From assembly GCA_965603115.1 (NCBI GenBank), contig CBFDBT010000030.1, forward strand, positions 1-19,690: 19,690 nt of DNA. The letters run 5' to 3'. This DNA is from CBFDBT01 sp965603115. GTDB taxonomy: Bacteria > Pseudomonadota > Alphaproteobacteria > Sphingomonadales > Kordiimonadaceae. A program made the translations under genes and the position numbers. A model generated the notes under the pieces. That model searched no databases. It saw only the letters and a program-made list of their open reading frames with translations, and was not told where the DNA came from. Positions 1 through 7,665 of the stretch are shown one piece after another. Numbering within the stretch: position 1 is the first letter of the stretch; each line of letters starts with the position of its first letter.

Positions 1-1626
1 GTAAAGGGGGAGGGTCTGGATAAAACGGCCTTGCTCGGTTATTTAGATAAAGAAAAGATAGTACCGCACTCACTCGTGGGAAACACTTTGGGTTTTACTA
101 TCAAGCTGGGCGGGGTGCTCGACAACCTTTCAGTTGATGCGAATTTGAAATCAGAGTCTGAAAGCTTAAGCGGTAAGGGGAGTTTATCAATTGTTGATGG
201 CACAGTTGAAGAAATGGACCTTCTTGGCAAACTTGAGATTACAAGAAGCAAAGATTTTATGGCTTTTCTAGGCATTGAAGGCGCTAAAGGCCCAATATCA
301 CTAGATTTAACGGCTGCAGGCAAAATGGAGAGTGATATTGCTTTGCGTATGGCTGGAAGGATTGCAGGTAGTGAAATAATTTCAAAAGGGGTTTGGGCTA
401 CAAATCCACAGGGCAGTAGTAGCTTTAAGGGTGATATCAATCTTGCCGTTGGAAACCGTGGGTCTTTGCCGTCTTCGTTGCAGTATATGCCGGCTCTGGC
501 AGGAATGCGCCTAAAGTCTGACTTAGAGTATGACGCTATTAAGCTAGCGATGAATAATATTGATATAGCAATCGCTGGTGGTCGTGTCACTGGTGCTATC
601 GAGCTTGGCGGTCATGAGCATAAAAACATCAAGGGTTCGATTATAGCTGATGGTGTTCAGCTTGAAGACACTGCGAGCAAGCCTTCGACATTAAGCCGGC
701 CTTGGAGCAAGCAAAAATTTTATCCGCTACCTACATCCGGTATGAAAGGTTCATTGGATGTGTCGATTAAAAGTTTCAGCTATAAAGGGCAGGATGTAAC
801 AAATAGTAAAGGGAAATTATCTTTTACTGGCAATGGTCTGGGGGCGAGCTTTTCTAAGCTAAATTTGAACGGAGGGCCTGCAAAATTTGCTCTTTCTGTC
901 TCTGAAAGCAAAGGTTTGCGCAAAGTTGACTTGCAAGTGGATGCCAAGACTATACGCATGGCGCCTCTGTTAAAGTCGATGACTGGCTCAATAGTAACAG
1001 AAGGTAACGCACAGCTTTCCTTTAATGCGGACGGTAGTGGAAAATCAGAACTCGGCCTCGTCTCCAGTTTAAAGGGGCAGGGCACTTTGCAAGCCACGGC
1101 AGGCACTTTTAAATTTCTAAACCTTGTTAAGTTAGCAGGTGCGTTGCGCAATCCGGCCTTTGGTGTGGGGGCAATCCAGTCTATCGGCGGTTTGCTTGGT
1201 AAGGGCAACACAAGTTTTAACAAACTTGATGGAACGATGGTTATGGATAAGGGTATTTTAAACCTGACCTCACTTAAAGGCACTGGCGACTGGGGAAGAA
1301 TGAACTTATCAGGCCCAATTAACCTCGTGAGTCAAAAGATGAATCTTGCTGGGGTGATTGTTATGAGCCAGCCACAAGATGTGCCAGAGATAGGCATGCG
1401 CTTTACTGGCCCTATCAGTCAGCCGCGGAAAAAATTTGATACAGATGTATTGCTGCGATATGTGCTGGCAAAAGCGAATATCCTCTCAAAGCAAGATGCC
1501 GAAAATGCGGCTAAAAACGATATGTCGCCAACCGAAGCCTTGGTAGGAAAAGCTTTCGACTTTTTGGGTAAGTTAAAGAAGAAAAAAGAGGAAAAGAAGG
1601 ATAACGAGGATAACGAGGGTAACTAG
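1..1626 (+). CDS. AsmA-family envelope protein, C-terminal part (5' truncated by window edge)
   Basis: The frame is open from base 1, so the gene starts outside the window; 541 residues are visible. The sequence is an almost unbroken series of beta-rich repeats with little charge clustering, typical of the bridge-like AsmA/TamB/YhdP superfamily. The last 150 residues before the tail look like the AsmA C-terminal region: a conserved GTM-x(2)-DKGIL-type segment, a 'LSGPINL' strand and a 'MRFTGPISQPRKKFDTDVL' ending. A lysine/glutamate/asparagine-rich tail follows (about the last 25 residues), partly encoded by an imperfect 9-bp tandem repeat near 1599-1620. Family members are anchored in the inner membrane and are thought to help lipid transfer to, or assembly of, the outer membrane. 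The anchor and N-terminal domain are not visible here. Its stop codon overlaps the stop of the convergent RHH gene. Family assignment is good; substrate unknown. Confidence 0.85.
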   Translation, partial: VKGEGLDKTALLGYLDKEKIVPHSLVGNTLGFTIKLGGVLDNLSVDANLKSESESLSGKGSLSIVDGTVEEMDLLGKLEITRSKDFMAFLGIEGAKGPISLDLTAAGKMESDIALRMAGRIAGSEIISKGVWATNPQGSSSFKGDINLAVGNRGSLPSSLQYMPALAGMRLKSDLEYDAIKLAMNNIDIAIAGGRVTGAIELGGHEHKNIKGSIIADGVQLEDTASKPSTLSRPWSKQKFYPLPTSGMKGSLDVSIKSFSYKGQDVTNSKGKLSFTGNGLGASFSKLNLNGGPAKFALSVSESKGLRKVDLQVDAKTIRMAPLLKSMTGSIVTEGNAQLSFNADGSGKSELGLVSSLKGQGTLQATAGTFKFLNLVKLAGALRNPAFGVGAIQSIGGLLGKGNTSFNKLDGTMVMDKGILNLTSLKGTGDWGRMNLSGPINLVSQKMNLAGVIVMSQPQDVPEIGMRFTGPISQPRKKFDTDVLLRYVLAKANILSKQDAENAAKNDMSPTEALVGKAFDFLGKLKKKKEEKKDNEDNEGN

Positions 1627-1865
1627 TGTCCAGACTTTAACTCTTGCAGCACAAAAGCCCTGAGAGCACCCGAGAGACCGCCACCGCGAGCCTCATCGAT
1701 TTGACGCACAAGCTCGTTCATACTGGTATCGCGCGATTTGGCAAGCCTTGCTAACTCTTGCCAGAAACCACGTTCAAGCGTAATAGAGGTTCGGTGGCCA
1801 GAAATGGTCACGGAATGTTTTTCGAGCTTTGCATCTTCTAGGTTTAACATTACTCTATTGATCAC
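1623..1865 (-). CDS. Small ribbon-helix-helix domain protein
   Basis: An 80-residue protein (75 if the internal ATG at 1850 is used) that matches the ribbon-helix-helix domain family found in alphaproteobacteria (RHH_4-like). The pattern is a beta strand 'RTSITLERGFWQEL', a helix 'ARLAKSRDTSMNELVRQID', then a glycine turn 'ARGGGLSGALRAFVLQEL'. RHH proteins dimerise through the strand and use it to bind the DNA major groove, usually as a repressor; the target is unknown. The longest frame begins with GTG at 1865. Neither start has a strong Shine-Dalgarno sequence, and the ATG at 1850 is a real alternative. It converges with the AsmA-like gene: the palindrome CTAG at 1623-1626 supplies both stop codons, a 4-bp tail-to-tail overlap. 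No antitoxin-toxin partner is adjacent. Confidence 0.8.
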   Translation of the reverse strand: MINRVMLNLEDAKLEKHSVTISGHRTSITLERGFWQELARLAKSRDTSMNELVRQIDEARGGGLSGALRAFVLQELKSGH

Positions 1866-1933
1866 AGCATGGCTTGATAGGTCAAGCTTTTTGCTTACAT
1901 ACGGTTGTCATGACTCAATCAATTCTACCTTCC

Positions 1934-2060
1934 TGTCACCCCGTGCTCTGATCTTCAGGTCAGATTGCGACACGGGGTCCAGAGTTAAATTTCGACCCCG
2001 CCAGAGGCGGGGACTTTAATAATTTTCTTGTACTGGATTCCGGCCTTCGCCGGAATGACA
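1934..2060. repeat. Palindrome-rich intergenic repeat element (three hairpins)
   Basis: This non-coding stretch contains three inverted repeats in a row. CCCCGTG (1939-1945) pairs with CACGGGG (1971-1977). CCCCGCC (1996-2002) pairs with GGCGGGG (2006-2012). ATTCCGGC (2037-2044) pairs with GCCGGAAT (2049-2056) across a CTTC loop. The whole unit is bounded by TGTCA (1934-1938) and TGACA (2056-2060). Sequences of this style, with an ATTCC-rich hairpin next to GGAATGACA, are familiar as dispersed intergenic repeats in many alphaproteobacteria, and they give rise to spurious 'MSFRRRPESS' peptides in annotation, as the minus strand does here. I see only one copy in this window, so its repeated nature is inferred from resemblance. 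No clear target-site duplication was seen. Confidence 0.7.
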
Positions 2061-2149
2061 TTTTATTGTTGGTGGAATGTGGTGTGGATTTATGCATTAT
2101 ATATGAGATACAAAATACCATTCGGGTGGCGGCAAACGAAGGATAAGGC

Positions 2150-3268
2150 GTGGCAGCATTTAAAGAAAATTTCAATGAGGAGCTCATTGGCTGGATCGCG
2201 CATCACTTTGGTAAAAATTCGCAAGATTTTGATAAAGCCAAATTTGTTAAAATATCAAAGCAGGGTTTATCAAGTCTTGAGTTGAAAGAGAGGTCGGCGC
2301 AAATCACTCAGGCTTTAACGGTGTGTTTGCCGGATGATTTCTATGAAGCGAGCGAGTTGGTGCATGCCAGCCTACATCCCAGTCAGGATAGTGCGCGCGA
2401 TGATGCCGAGATCAAAGACGGGCTGACAGGGTGGGCGATTTGGCCCATATGCGACTGGGCAGCAGATGCTGGTATTGATCAGCCTGATATTGCGCTCAAC
2501 TTACTAAAATGCCTGACCAAACGCTTTAGCGCTGAATTTGCTATTCGACCATTTTTGGCAAAGAGCCCCGCCAAAACCCTTAGAGTGTTAAATAAATGGG
2601 CGCGCCATAAAAACCGCCATGTAAGACGTTTGGCAAGTGAGGGCTCACGGCCGCGTCTGCCATGGGGTATGCAATTGAAATCTTTTGTCATCGATCCGTC
2701 GCCAATTTTGCCGCTTTTGCGACTGCTACGTGACGACGAGGAAGACTATGTGCGTCGCTCAGTCGCCAATAGTTTGAACGATATTGCCAAAGACCATCCT
2801 GATATGGTTGCGGCTATTGCTGAAAACTGGCTGCGAGACGCTAGCCCTAACCGTATAAAGCTGGTCAAGCATGCTTGCCGAACGCTCATTAAGCAGGGAC
2901 ATAAGCCAACCTTAAAAGCCTTTGGTTATAAGACTGTTAGGGGTATTAAAGCAGACGTTCAAATTCTATCACCAAAGGTTATATTCGGTGAGGCACTGGA
3001 ATTTACCTGTAATTTTCATCATAAGGGTGACCAAGACCAACCAGCTATAATTGATTATGCCATTCACTTTGTTAAAGCGAATGGAAAAAGGGCCCCCAAA
3101 GTTTTTAAGTGGAAGACAGGAACACTAAAGTCGGGAGCAACATCAGCTTCAAAGCGCCATGCCATCAAACCGATAACTACACGCAAATACTATAGCGGTG
3201 AGCATAGGCTTGAAATTATAATCAATGGTAAGGTTGTTGCGAGTAAGACGTTTGAGCTGATGGTGTAA
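2150..3268 (+). CDS. alkC: AlkC-type DNA alkylation repair protein (HEAT-like repeats plus C-terminal beta domain)
   Basis: A 372-residue protein resembling AlkC, a DNA glycosylase of the HEAT-repeat AlkC/AlkD superfamily that removes alkylated bases such as 3-methyladenine without base flipping. Residues 1-250 are helical repeats. The family hallmark is 'RRLASEGSRPRLPWG' (about 159-173), followed by 'DYVRRSVANSLNDIAKDHPD' (about 199-218), where paired arginines and asparagine/aspartate face DNA in this family. Residues about 260-372 are beta-rich, match the Ig-like domain carried by some AlkC proteins, and are absent from AlkD. The start is GTG at 2150 with a GAAGGA Shine-Dalgarno about 7 bases upstream. 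The stop lies two bases from the stop of the convergent SDR gene, leaving no room for a terminator. The gene stands alone, immediately downstream of the hairpin repeat. Confidence 0.82.
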   Translation: MAAFKENFNEELIGWIAHHFGKNSQDFDKAKFVKISKQGLSSLELKERSAQITQALTVCLPDDFYEASELVHASLHPSQDSARDDAEIKDGLTGWAIWPICDWAADAGIDQPDIALNLLKCLTKRFSAEFAIRPFLAKSPAKTLRVLNKWARHKNRHVRRLASEGSRPRLPWGMQLKSFVIDPSPILPLLRLLRDDEEDYVRRSVANSLNDIAKDHPDMVAAIAENWLRDASPNRIKLVKHACRTLIKQGHKPTLKAFGYKTVRGIKADVQILSPKVIFGEALEFTCNFHHKGDQDQPAIIDYAIHFVKANGKRAPKVFKWKTGTLKSGATSASKRHAIKPITTRKYYSGEHRLEIIINGKVVASKTFELMV

Positions 3269-3270
3269 CG

Positions 3271-3996
3271 TTACTTAGCCCACTCGGTAAACTTAACCAC
3301 TTCACCACTGCGACTATAATCAGCGCTCGCGAGTTCTAAAAAGAGCGGTGCTACTTCTTCGGGTGTGGTCAGCGTGCTGGCATCTTCACCGGGGTAAAGT
3401 TTGGCCCGCATAGCCGTGCGCACGGGGCCGGGGTCTACCACATTAACTTTAACGCTTGATATCTCGCTTTCCGCTGCATAGGTCATCGCAATAGCCTCTA
3501 AGGCTGCTTTGCTCATGGTATAGCCACCAAGGTAGGGTCGGTTTTTGCCGACAACGCCTGAGGATACAAATATCGCACGACCCGCTTTGGATAGCTTTAA
3601 AATAGGGTCCAGAGAGCGGATAAGGCGCCAATTGGCGGTGACATTGGTAGCTATCAGTTCGTTCCAGTCCTTAGCTTCAATATGGCCAAGCGGGGATACA
3701 GGGCCAAGTATAGCAGCGTTGGCAATGAGAATATCAAGACGACCAAAGCGTTCATAAATCGCGGGGCCAAGTTTGTCTATGCCATCACCATCCGTCAGTT
3801 GAAGTGGCAGGATTGTGCATTTGCCGCCAGCATCATGGATAGTATCATCTAGCTCTTCTAAAGCACCCTGACTGCGAGGGCGGGCGCTTGCAATAACATG
3901 AGCCCCTCTAGCGGCGAGTTCTTTAGCTACAGCGCAGCCTATTCCGCGAGAGGCACCAGTGACCAAGGCAATACGATCTTTAAATTCATCGCTCAT
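3271..3996 (-). CDS. Short-chain dehydrogenase/reductase (SDR) downstream of purF
   Basis: A classical SDR of 241 residues. It has the cofactor motif TGASRGIG at residues 13-20, 'NAAILGP' near 93, a serine pair at 145-146, and the catalytic Y159-x3-K163 ('YTMSK'). The arginine-containing stretch after the first strand ('SARPRS') suggests NADP(H) rather than NAD(H), but this is inference. The substrate cannot be read from sequence; it is not recognisably FabG, since the C-terminal pattern differs. It follows purF by 3 bp, and its Shine-Dalgarno (GAGGGA) lies inside the last codons of purF, so translation is probably coupled. An SDR directly after purF is a recurrent arrangement in alphaproteobacteria. 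It converges with alkC. Confidence 0.88.
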   Translation of the reverse strand: MSDEFKDRIALVTGASRGIGCAVAKELAARGAHVIASARPRSQGALEELDDTIHDAGGKCTILPLQLTDGDGIDKLGPAIYERFGRLDILIANAAILGPVSPLGHIEAKDWNELIATNVTANWRLIRSLDPILKLSKAGRAIFVSSGVVGKNRPYLGGYTMSKAALEAIAMTYAAESEISSVKVNVVDPGPVRTAMRAKLYPGEDASTLTTPEEVAPLFLELASADYSRSGEVVKFTEWAK

Positions 3997-3999
3997 CGC

Positions 4000-5484
4000 T
4001 TATCCCTCACTATTGCTGGCATTGCGATCAAACTGATTATCGCCATCTTCTTTTTCAGAGTGGTCGGTGAGGAAAGTTGGATAATCTCCAGTAAAACAGG
4101 CATCACAGAATGCTGGGCATTTTTTATCGCGGCCTTTTTTGACCTCACAGGCACGGTAAAGACCATCTATGGTGACGAAAGCGAGGCTATCAGCGCCAAT
4201 ATGTTTGCGCATGGCTTCAACATCCATTTGCGCAGCCAAAAGTTTTTGGCGCTCGGGTGTATCCACACCATAAAAACAGCTGTGCATGGTTGGCGGACTT
4301 GCTATGCACATATGCACCTCAGTGGCACCCGCTTCACGCATCATATTAACAATTTTCATTGAAGTGGTGCCGCGTACGATGCTGTCATCAACCAAAATGA
4401 CGCGTTTGCCAGCGATATGCCAACGGTTGGCGTTATGCTTGAGCTTAACACCAAAGTGTCTGATCTGGTCGCTTGGTTCAATGAATGTTCGTCCAACATA
4501 GTGATTGCGGATAATGCCAAGCTCAAAGGGAATACCCGATTCTTGGGCATATCCAATGGCAGCAGGTGTGCCAGAGTCTGGTACTGGAATGATAAGATCT
4601 GCTTCAATGTTGACTTGACGAGCAAGCTCAGCACCAATGCGTTTGCGTACCTCATAAACACTAAGCCCGCCAGCTAGACTGTCTGGGCGAGAAAAATAAA
4701 CATGTTCAAAGATGCAAGGTCGTGCATTTTCCGCAGGGAAGGGCTTGAATGATTCTACACCTTCATCGGTGATAGTAACAATTTCACCGGGTTCAATGTC
4801 ACGAACATAGACCGCACCAATGATATCAAGAGCACAAGACTCAGAGGCTAGAATATAAGCTCCGTCAAGCTTTCCGAGGACTAGAGGGCGAACACCAAGC
4901 GGGTCACGTACGCCGATTAGTCCACAATCGGTGAGAGCAACAAGTGAATAAGCACCCTCAATTTGCCGCAGAGTATCAATCAGCCGATCCATCAGGGTTA
5001 AAAATTTGCTGGTGGCGATCAGGTGAATGATAGTTTCTGTATCAGAAGTTGACTGGAAAATAGATCCGCGTTTAACAAGCTGCTTTTTAAGATGAGAAGC
5101 ATTAGTAAGATTACCGTTATGGGCGACAGCAAAACCCCCTGAGGCAAATTCAGCATACATTGGCTGACAGTTGCTCATGGTTGTCTCACCAGTTGTAGAG
5201 TAGCGCACATGCCCTATAGCCCGGTTTCCAGGCAGCATGTCTAGAATTTCTTGACTGGTGAAATTTTCGGCGACTTGTCCCATAAGTTTATGGGTGTGAA
5301 AGGATGTGCCATCACTGCTTGTTATACCCGCGGCCTCTTGTCCGCGGTGCTGAAGGGCGTGTAGGCCGAGTACGGTGTGGGCAGTTGCATCGTGACTGCC
5401 ATAAATACCGAAGACACCGCATTCTTCACGTAATTTATCATCATCAAAAGGATTTGTAGTTAAGCTAGACAAAGGGTTCGACAT
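4000..5484 (-). CDS. purF: Amidophosphoribosyltransferase (glutamine PRPP amidotransferase)
   Basis: Catalyses the first committed step of purine synthesis: PRPP plus glutamine to 5-phosphoribosylamine. The 494 residues contain an N-terminal Ntn glutaminase domain whose nucleophile would be C22 after removal of a 21-residue propeptide ending '...LREE'. The C-terminal phosphoribosyltransferase domain has the PRPP loop 'VILVDDSIVRGTTS' (362-375). C257, C403, C460 and C463 have nearly the same spacing as the four [4Fe-4S] ligands of the Bacillus subtilis enzyme, so this is the iron-sulfur, propeptide-processed type and not the E. coli type. The start is ATG at 5484 with an AGGAA Shine-Dalgarno about 8 bases upstream. 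A 99-bp gap separates it from cvpA. I see no recognisable purine riboswitch there, so regulation is unknown. Confidence 0.97.
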   Translation of the reverse strand: MSNPLSSLTTNPFDDDKLREECGVFGIYGSHDATAHTVLGLHALQHRGQEAAGITSSDGTSFHTHKLMGQVAENFTSQEILDMLPGNRAIGHVRYSTTGETTMSNCQPMYAEFASGGFAVAHNGNLTNASHLKKQLVKRGSIFQSTSDTETIIHLIATSKFLTLMDRLIDTLRQIEGAYSLVALTDCGLIGVRDPLGVRPLVLGKLDGAYILASESCALDIIGAVYVRDIEPGEIVTITDEGVESFKPFPAENARPCIFEHVYFSRPDSLAGGLSVYEVRKRIGAELARQVNIEADLIIPVPDSGTPAAIGYAQESGIPFELGIIRNHYVGRTFIEPSDQIRHFGVKLKHNANRWHIAGKRVILVDDSIVRGTTSMKIVNMMREAGATEVHMCIASPPTMHSCFYGVDTPERQKLLAAQMDVEAMRKHIGADSLAFVTIDGLYRACEVKKGRDKKCPAFCDACFTGDYPTFLTDHSEKEDGDNQFDRNASNSEG

Positions 5485-5583
5485 TTAAAATGTTCCTATC
5501 CAAGAGACTATTTGTGCATCATATAGCCCGATGTGTGCTTGCTGCCTAGTGTTTCTTGCAGTTAGTTTAAAAAAAATGGATAT

Positions 5584-6267
5584 TCAACTACCATCTTCCT
5601 TTTTATCAACCTCTTTAGTTACCTTTTCTATAAGCTCATCAAGCTTTTTTTGGCTTTCTTTGTTAAGGAGTGCGCCTGCCTCTTCTTCAAGGCGTTCAGC
5701 TATAAACTGAGTTGGTGTTGCCTTTGCTGCGCGATCAAGAAGGTCTTGTGCGTCATTGCCATCTCTCTCTCCCAGTATAGCGCGGGCTAATTCTGTTATC
5801 ATTTCAGCTCCAAAATGGACAACAGGTCGTAGTTGAGCATCACGAATCCATTCGGGTTGCTTTTTTCCGGGGAAAAGGGCCGCCGTGCCCATATAGACCA
5901 CACAGACAATAACAAAACCGCGCAGCATGCCGAAAAGTGCACCAAGGGATCTATCGAGCATGCCTGCAAAACTGGTTTTTACAGCTGTGCCTATCCATCC
6001 AGCTATTGCTTTCAAAATAAAGAGCCCAACGAAGAAAATTACTACAAAACTTATAATGTCGGCTAGTTCATCGGGCTGAATATTGTCACGCATCCACGGG
6101 GTCGCAATGCTAAATCCGATAGCCGTTAGGAAGAAGGCGCCAACCCACGCGCCGAGCCCGAGGGCTGCGGTGACAAAACCTTTGCCAAAAGCAAAAAGCA
6201 TAGACAGGCCGATAAAGACAAGAGCTGCAATATCAAAAGTAGTTAGTGTGCTAGGGTCTGGGCTCAT
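5584..6267 (-). CDS. cvpA: CvpA family inner-membrane protein
   Basis: A 227-residue CvpA/colicin V production family protein. About four hydrophobic segments are visible, near residues 10-28, 32-52, 66-88 and 102-124. They include the family's 'MLDRSLGALFGMLRG' loop (about 103-117), where small residues lead into the last membrane helix. The remaining ~90 residues are soluble, helical and charged, ending in a lysine/glutamate-rich tail. The biochemical role of CvpA is not settled; the family is linked to envelope homeostasis and colicin V export in E. coli. It lies between radA (11-bp gap) and purF, the standard alphaproteobacterial order. The start is ATG at 6267; the Shine-Dalgarno is weak (AAGAAAG), which suggests coupling to radA translation. 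Confidence 0.93.
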   Translation of the reverse strand: MSPDPSTLTTFDIAALVFIGLSMLFAFGKGFVTAALGLGAWVGAFFLTAIGFSIATPWMRDNIQPDELADIISFVVIFFVGLFILKAIAGWIGTAVKTSFAGMLDRSLGALFGMLRGFVIVCVVYMGTAALFPGKKQPEWIRDAQLRPVVHFGAEMITELARAILGERDGNDAQDLLDRAAKATPTQFIAERLEEEAGALLNKESQKKLDELIEKVTKEVDKKEDGS

Positions 6268-6278
6268 AGTTAACTTTC

Positions 6279-7652
6279 TTACATGCCATCTGGTAGAAAC
6301 ATATCCACCAGATCTTGAATACGTTTTATACGCTGAGGTCTAATGTTTTTGATACCTATTTTTTTCTGATCCGGCATCATGGCTTCACTAAAGCCGAGTT
6401 TTGCGGCTTCTTTGAGGCGGGCCTCGGCTTGTGGCACGGGGCGCACATCACCGGAGAGACTAATTTCTCCAAAAACCACGGCTTGCTCTTTAACCTTTTG
6501 CTGAGAAATGGATGAAATAAGAGCGGCAGCGACCGCTAGATCAGCCGCGGGTTCTGTGATTTTAAGGCCGCCTGCAACATTAAGATAAACATCACAGCTT
6601 GAAAGGCCAAGACCGCAGCGAGCGTCTAAAACCGCCATCACCATTGCAAGCCTGCCACTATCCCAGCCTACAACGGTTCGCCGCGGATTAGCGGCTTGCG
6701 AGCTGGCAACAAGAGCCTGAATTTCAACCAGCACAGGGCGCGAGCCTTCAATACCTGCAAAAACACAAGAGCCGGGTTCATTGGTGTCGCGGTCGGTGAG
6801 GAACAGTTCAGACGGATTACTGACTTCCATCAAGCCACTACCAGTCATTTCAAAAACGCCGATTTCATCTGTGCCGCCATAGCGGTTTTTAACCGCGCGG
6901 AGGATGCGGAATTGATGACCGCGGTCCCCTTCAAAATAGAGCACCGTATCCACCATATGTTCCAGTACTCTGGGACCCGCGATTTGACCGTCTTTGGTCA
7001 CATGGCCTACCAATATCACTACTGTTCCTTTGCGTTTGGCATAGCTGATAAGTTCATGACTGCAAGTGCGCACTTGTGTGACGGTGCCGGGGGCGGCTTC
7101 TACCGTGTCGGCAAACATGGTCTGGATACTATCAATAACGACAACCGCTGGCGGTTTGCCGCTATCAAGGGTCGTGAGAATGTTGCGTAAACTTGTCTCG
7201 GTACCAAGACTAAGTGGAACGCCCGTTAGACCAAGGCGGACAGCGCGCATTTGTACTTGGGCGCTGGCTTCTTCACCAGAAATATAAAGACAGTCCGTAC
7301 CACTCTTTGCCAGAGCCCCAAGGGCCTGTAATAATAGCGTAGATTTGCCGATGCCGGGATCACCTCCGACAAGAATGGCGCTACCCGGTACTAGTCCTCC
7401 GCCGAAGGCTCGGTCAAGTTCAGTAATGCCAGACATAATTCTAGGTAGGGCAACAGGCGGTGTATCAAGGCTTAAAAGCTCCATAGATTGCCCTTTGCCT
7501 TTGCTTAGTCCTTTTGGAGCACCTGACGTTGTACCCCCGCCAGTTTCTTCGCTGATGGAATTCCATGCATTGCAAGCGTCACACTTGCCTTGCCACTGGT
7601 TATAAACAGCACCGCAAGATTGACAGACAAAAGATCGAGAAGGTTTGGCCAC
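6279..7652 (-). CDS. radA: DNA repair protein RadA (Sms)
   Basis: A 457-residue RadA, a RecA-like ATPase that speeds branch migration during recombinational repair. Domains in order: a four-cysteine zinc finger (C10, C13, C24, C27); a RecA-like core with Walker A 'GGDPGIGKST' (96-105) and the RadA-specific 'KNRYG' motif (255-259); and a C-terminal Lon-protease-like domain from about residue 290. The length is normal for the family. The start is GTG at 7652 with AAAGGGA as Shine-Dalgarno, lying next to the stop codon of mlaF 13 bp upstream. Close spacing on both sides puts it in one transcription unit with mlaF and cvpA. No sign of damage or truncation. Confidence 0.97.
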   Translation of the reverse strand: MAKPSRSFVCQSCGAVYNQWQGKCDACNAWNSISEETGGGTTSGAPKGLSKGKGQSMELLSLDTPPVALPRIMSGITELDRAFGGGLVPGSAILVGGDPGIGKSTLLLQALGALAKSGTDCLYISGEEASAQVQMRAVRLGLTGVPLSLGTETSLRNILTTLDSGKPPAVVVIDSIQTMFADTVEAAPGTVTQVRTCSHELISYAKRKGTVVILVGHVTKDGQIAGPRVLEHMVDTVLYFEGDRGHQFRILRAVKNRYGGTDEIGVFEMTGSGLMEVSNPSELFLTDRDTNEPGSCVFAGIEGSRPVLVEIQALVASSQAANPRRTVVGWDSGRLAMVMAVLDARCGLGLSSCDVYLNVAGGLKITEPAADLAVAAALISSISQQKVKEQAVVFGEISLSGDVRPVPQAEARLKEAAKLGFSEAMMPDQKKIGIKNIRPQRIKRIQDLVDMFLPDGM

Positions 7653-7665
7653 GAATATTTTCCCT

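Noticed and set aside
39..590. Minus-strand 183-residue frame opposite the AsmA-like gene
   Set aside because: Antisense shadow of a clear coding region; low-complexity Ser/Ile/Leu composition and no recognisable domain.
1738..2019. Plus-strand 93-residue frame opposite the RHH gene
   Set aside because: It overlaps the well-supported RHH gene antisense and runs into the repeat; composition is not protein-like.
1960..2187. Minus-strand 75-residue frame containing 'MSFRRRPESS'
   Set aside because: It is the translation of the hairpin repeat and flanks, a well-known spurious peptide type, with no Shine-Dalgarno or protein-like composition.
3898..4362. Plus-strand 154-residue frame opposite SDR/purF
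   Set aside because: Antisense to two unambiguous conserved genes; no motif or ribosome-binding site.
5485..5583. Possible purine riboswitch or promoter in the cvpA-purF gap
   Set aside because: At 99 bp it is short, has no recognisable aptamer core, and shows no convincing -35/-10 pair.
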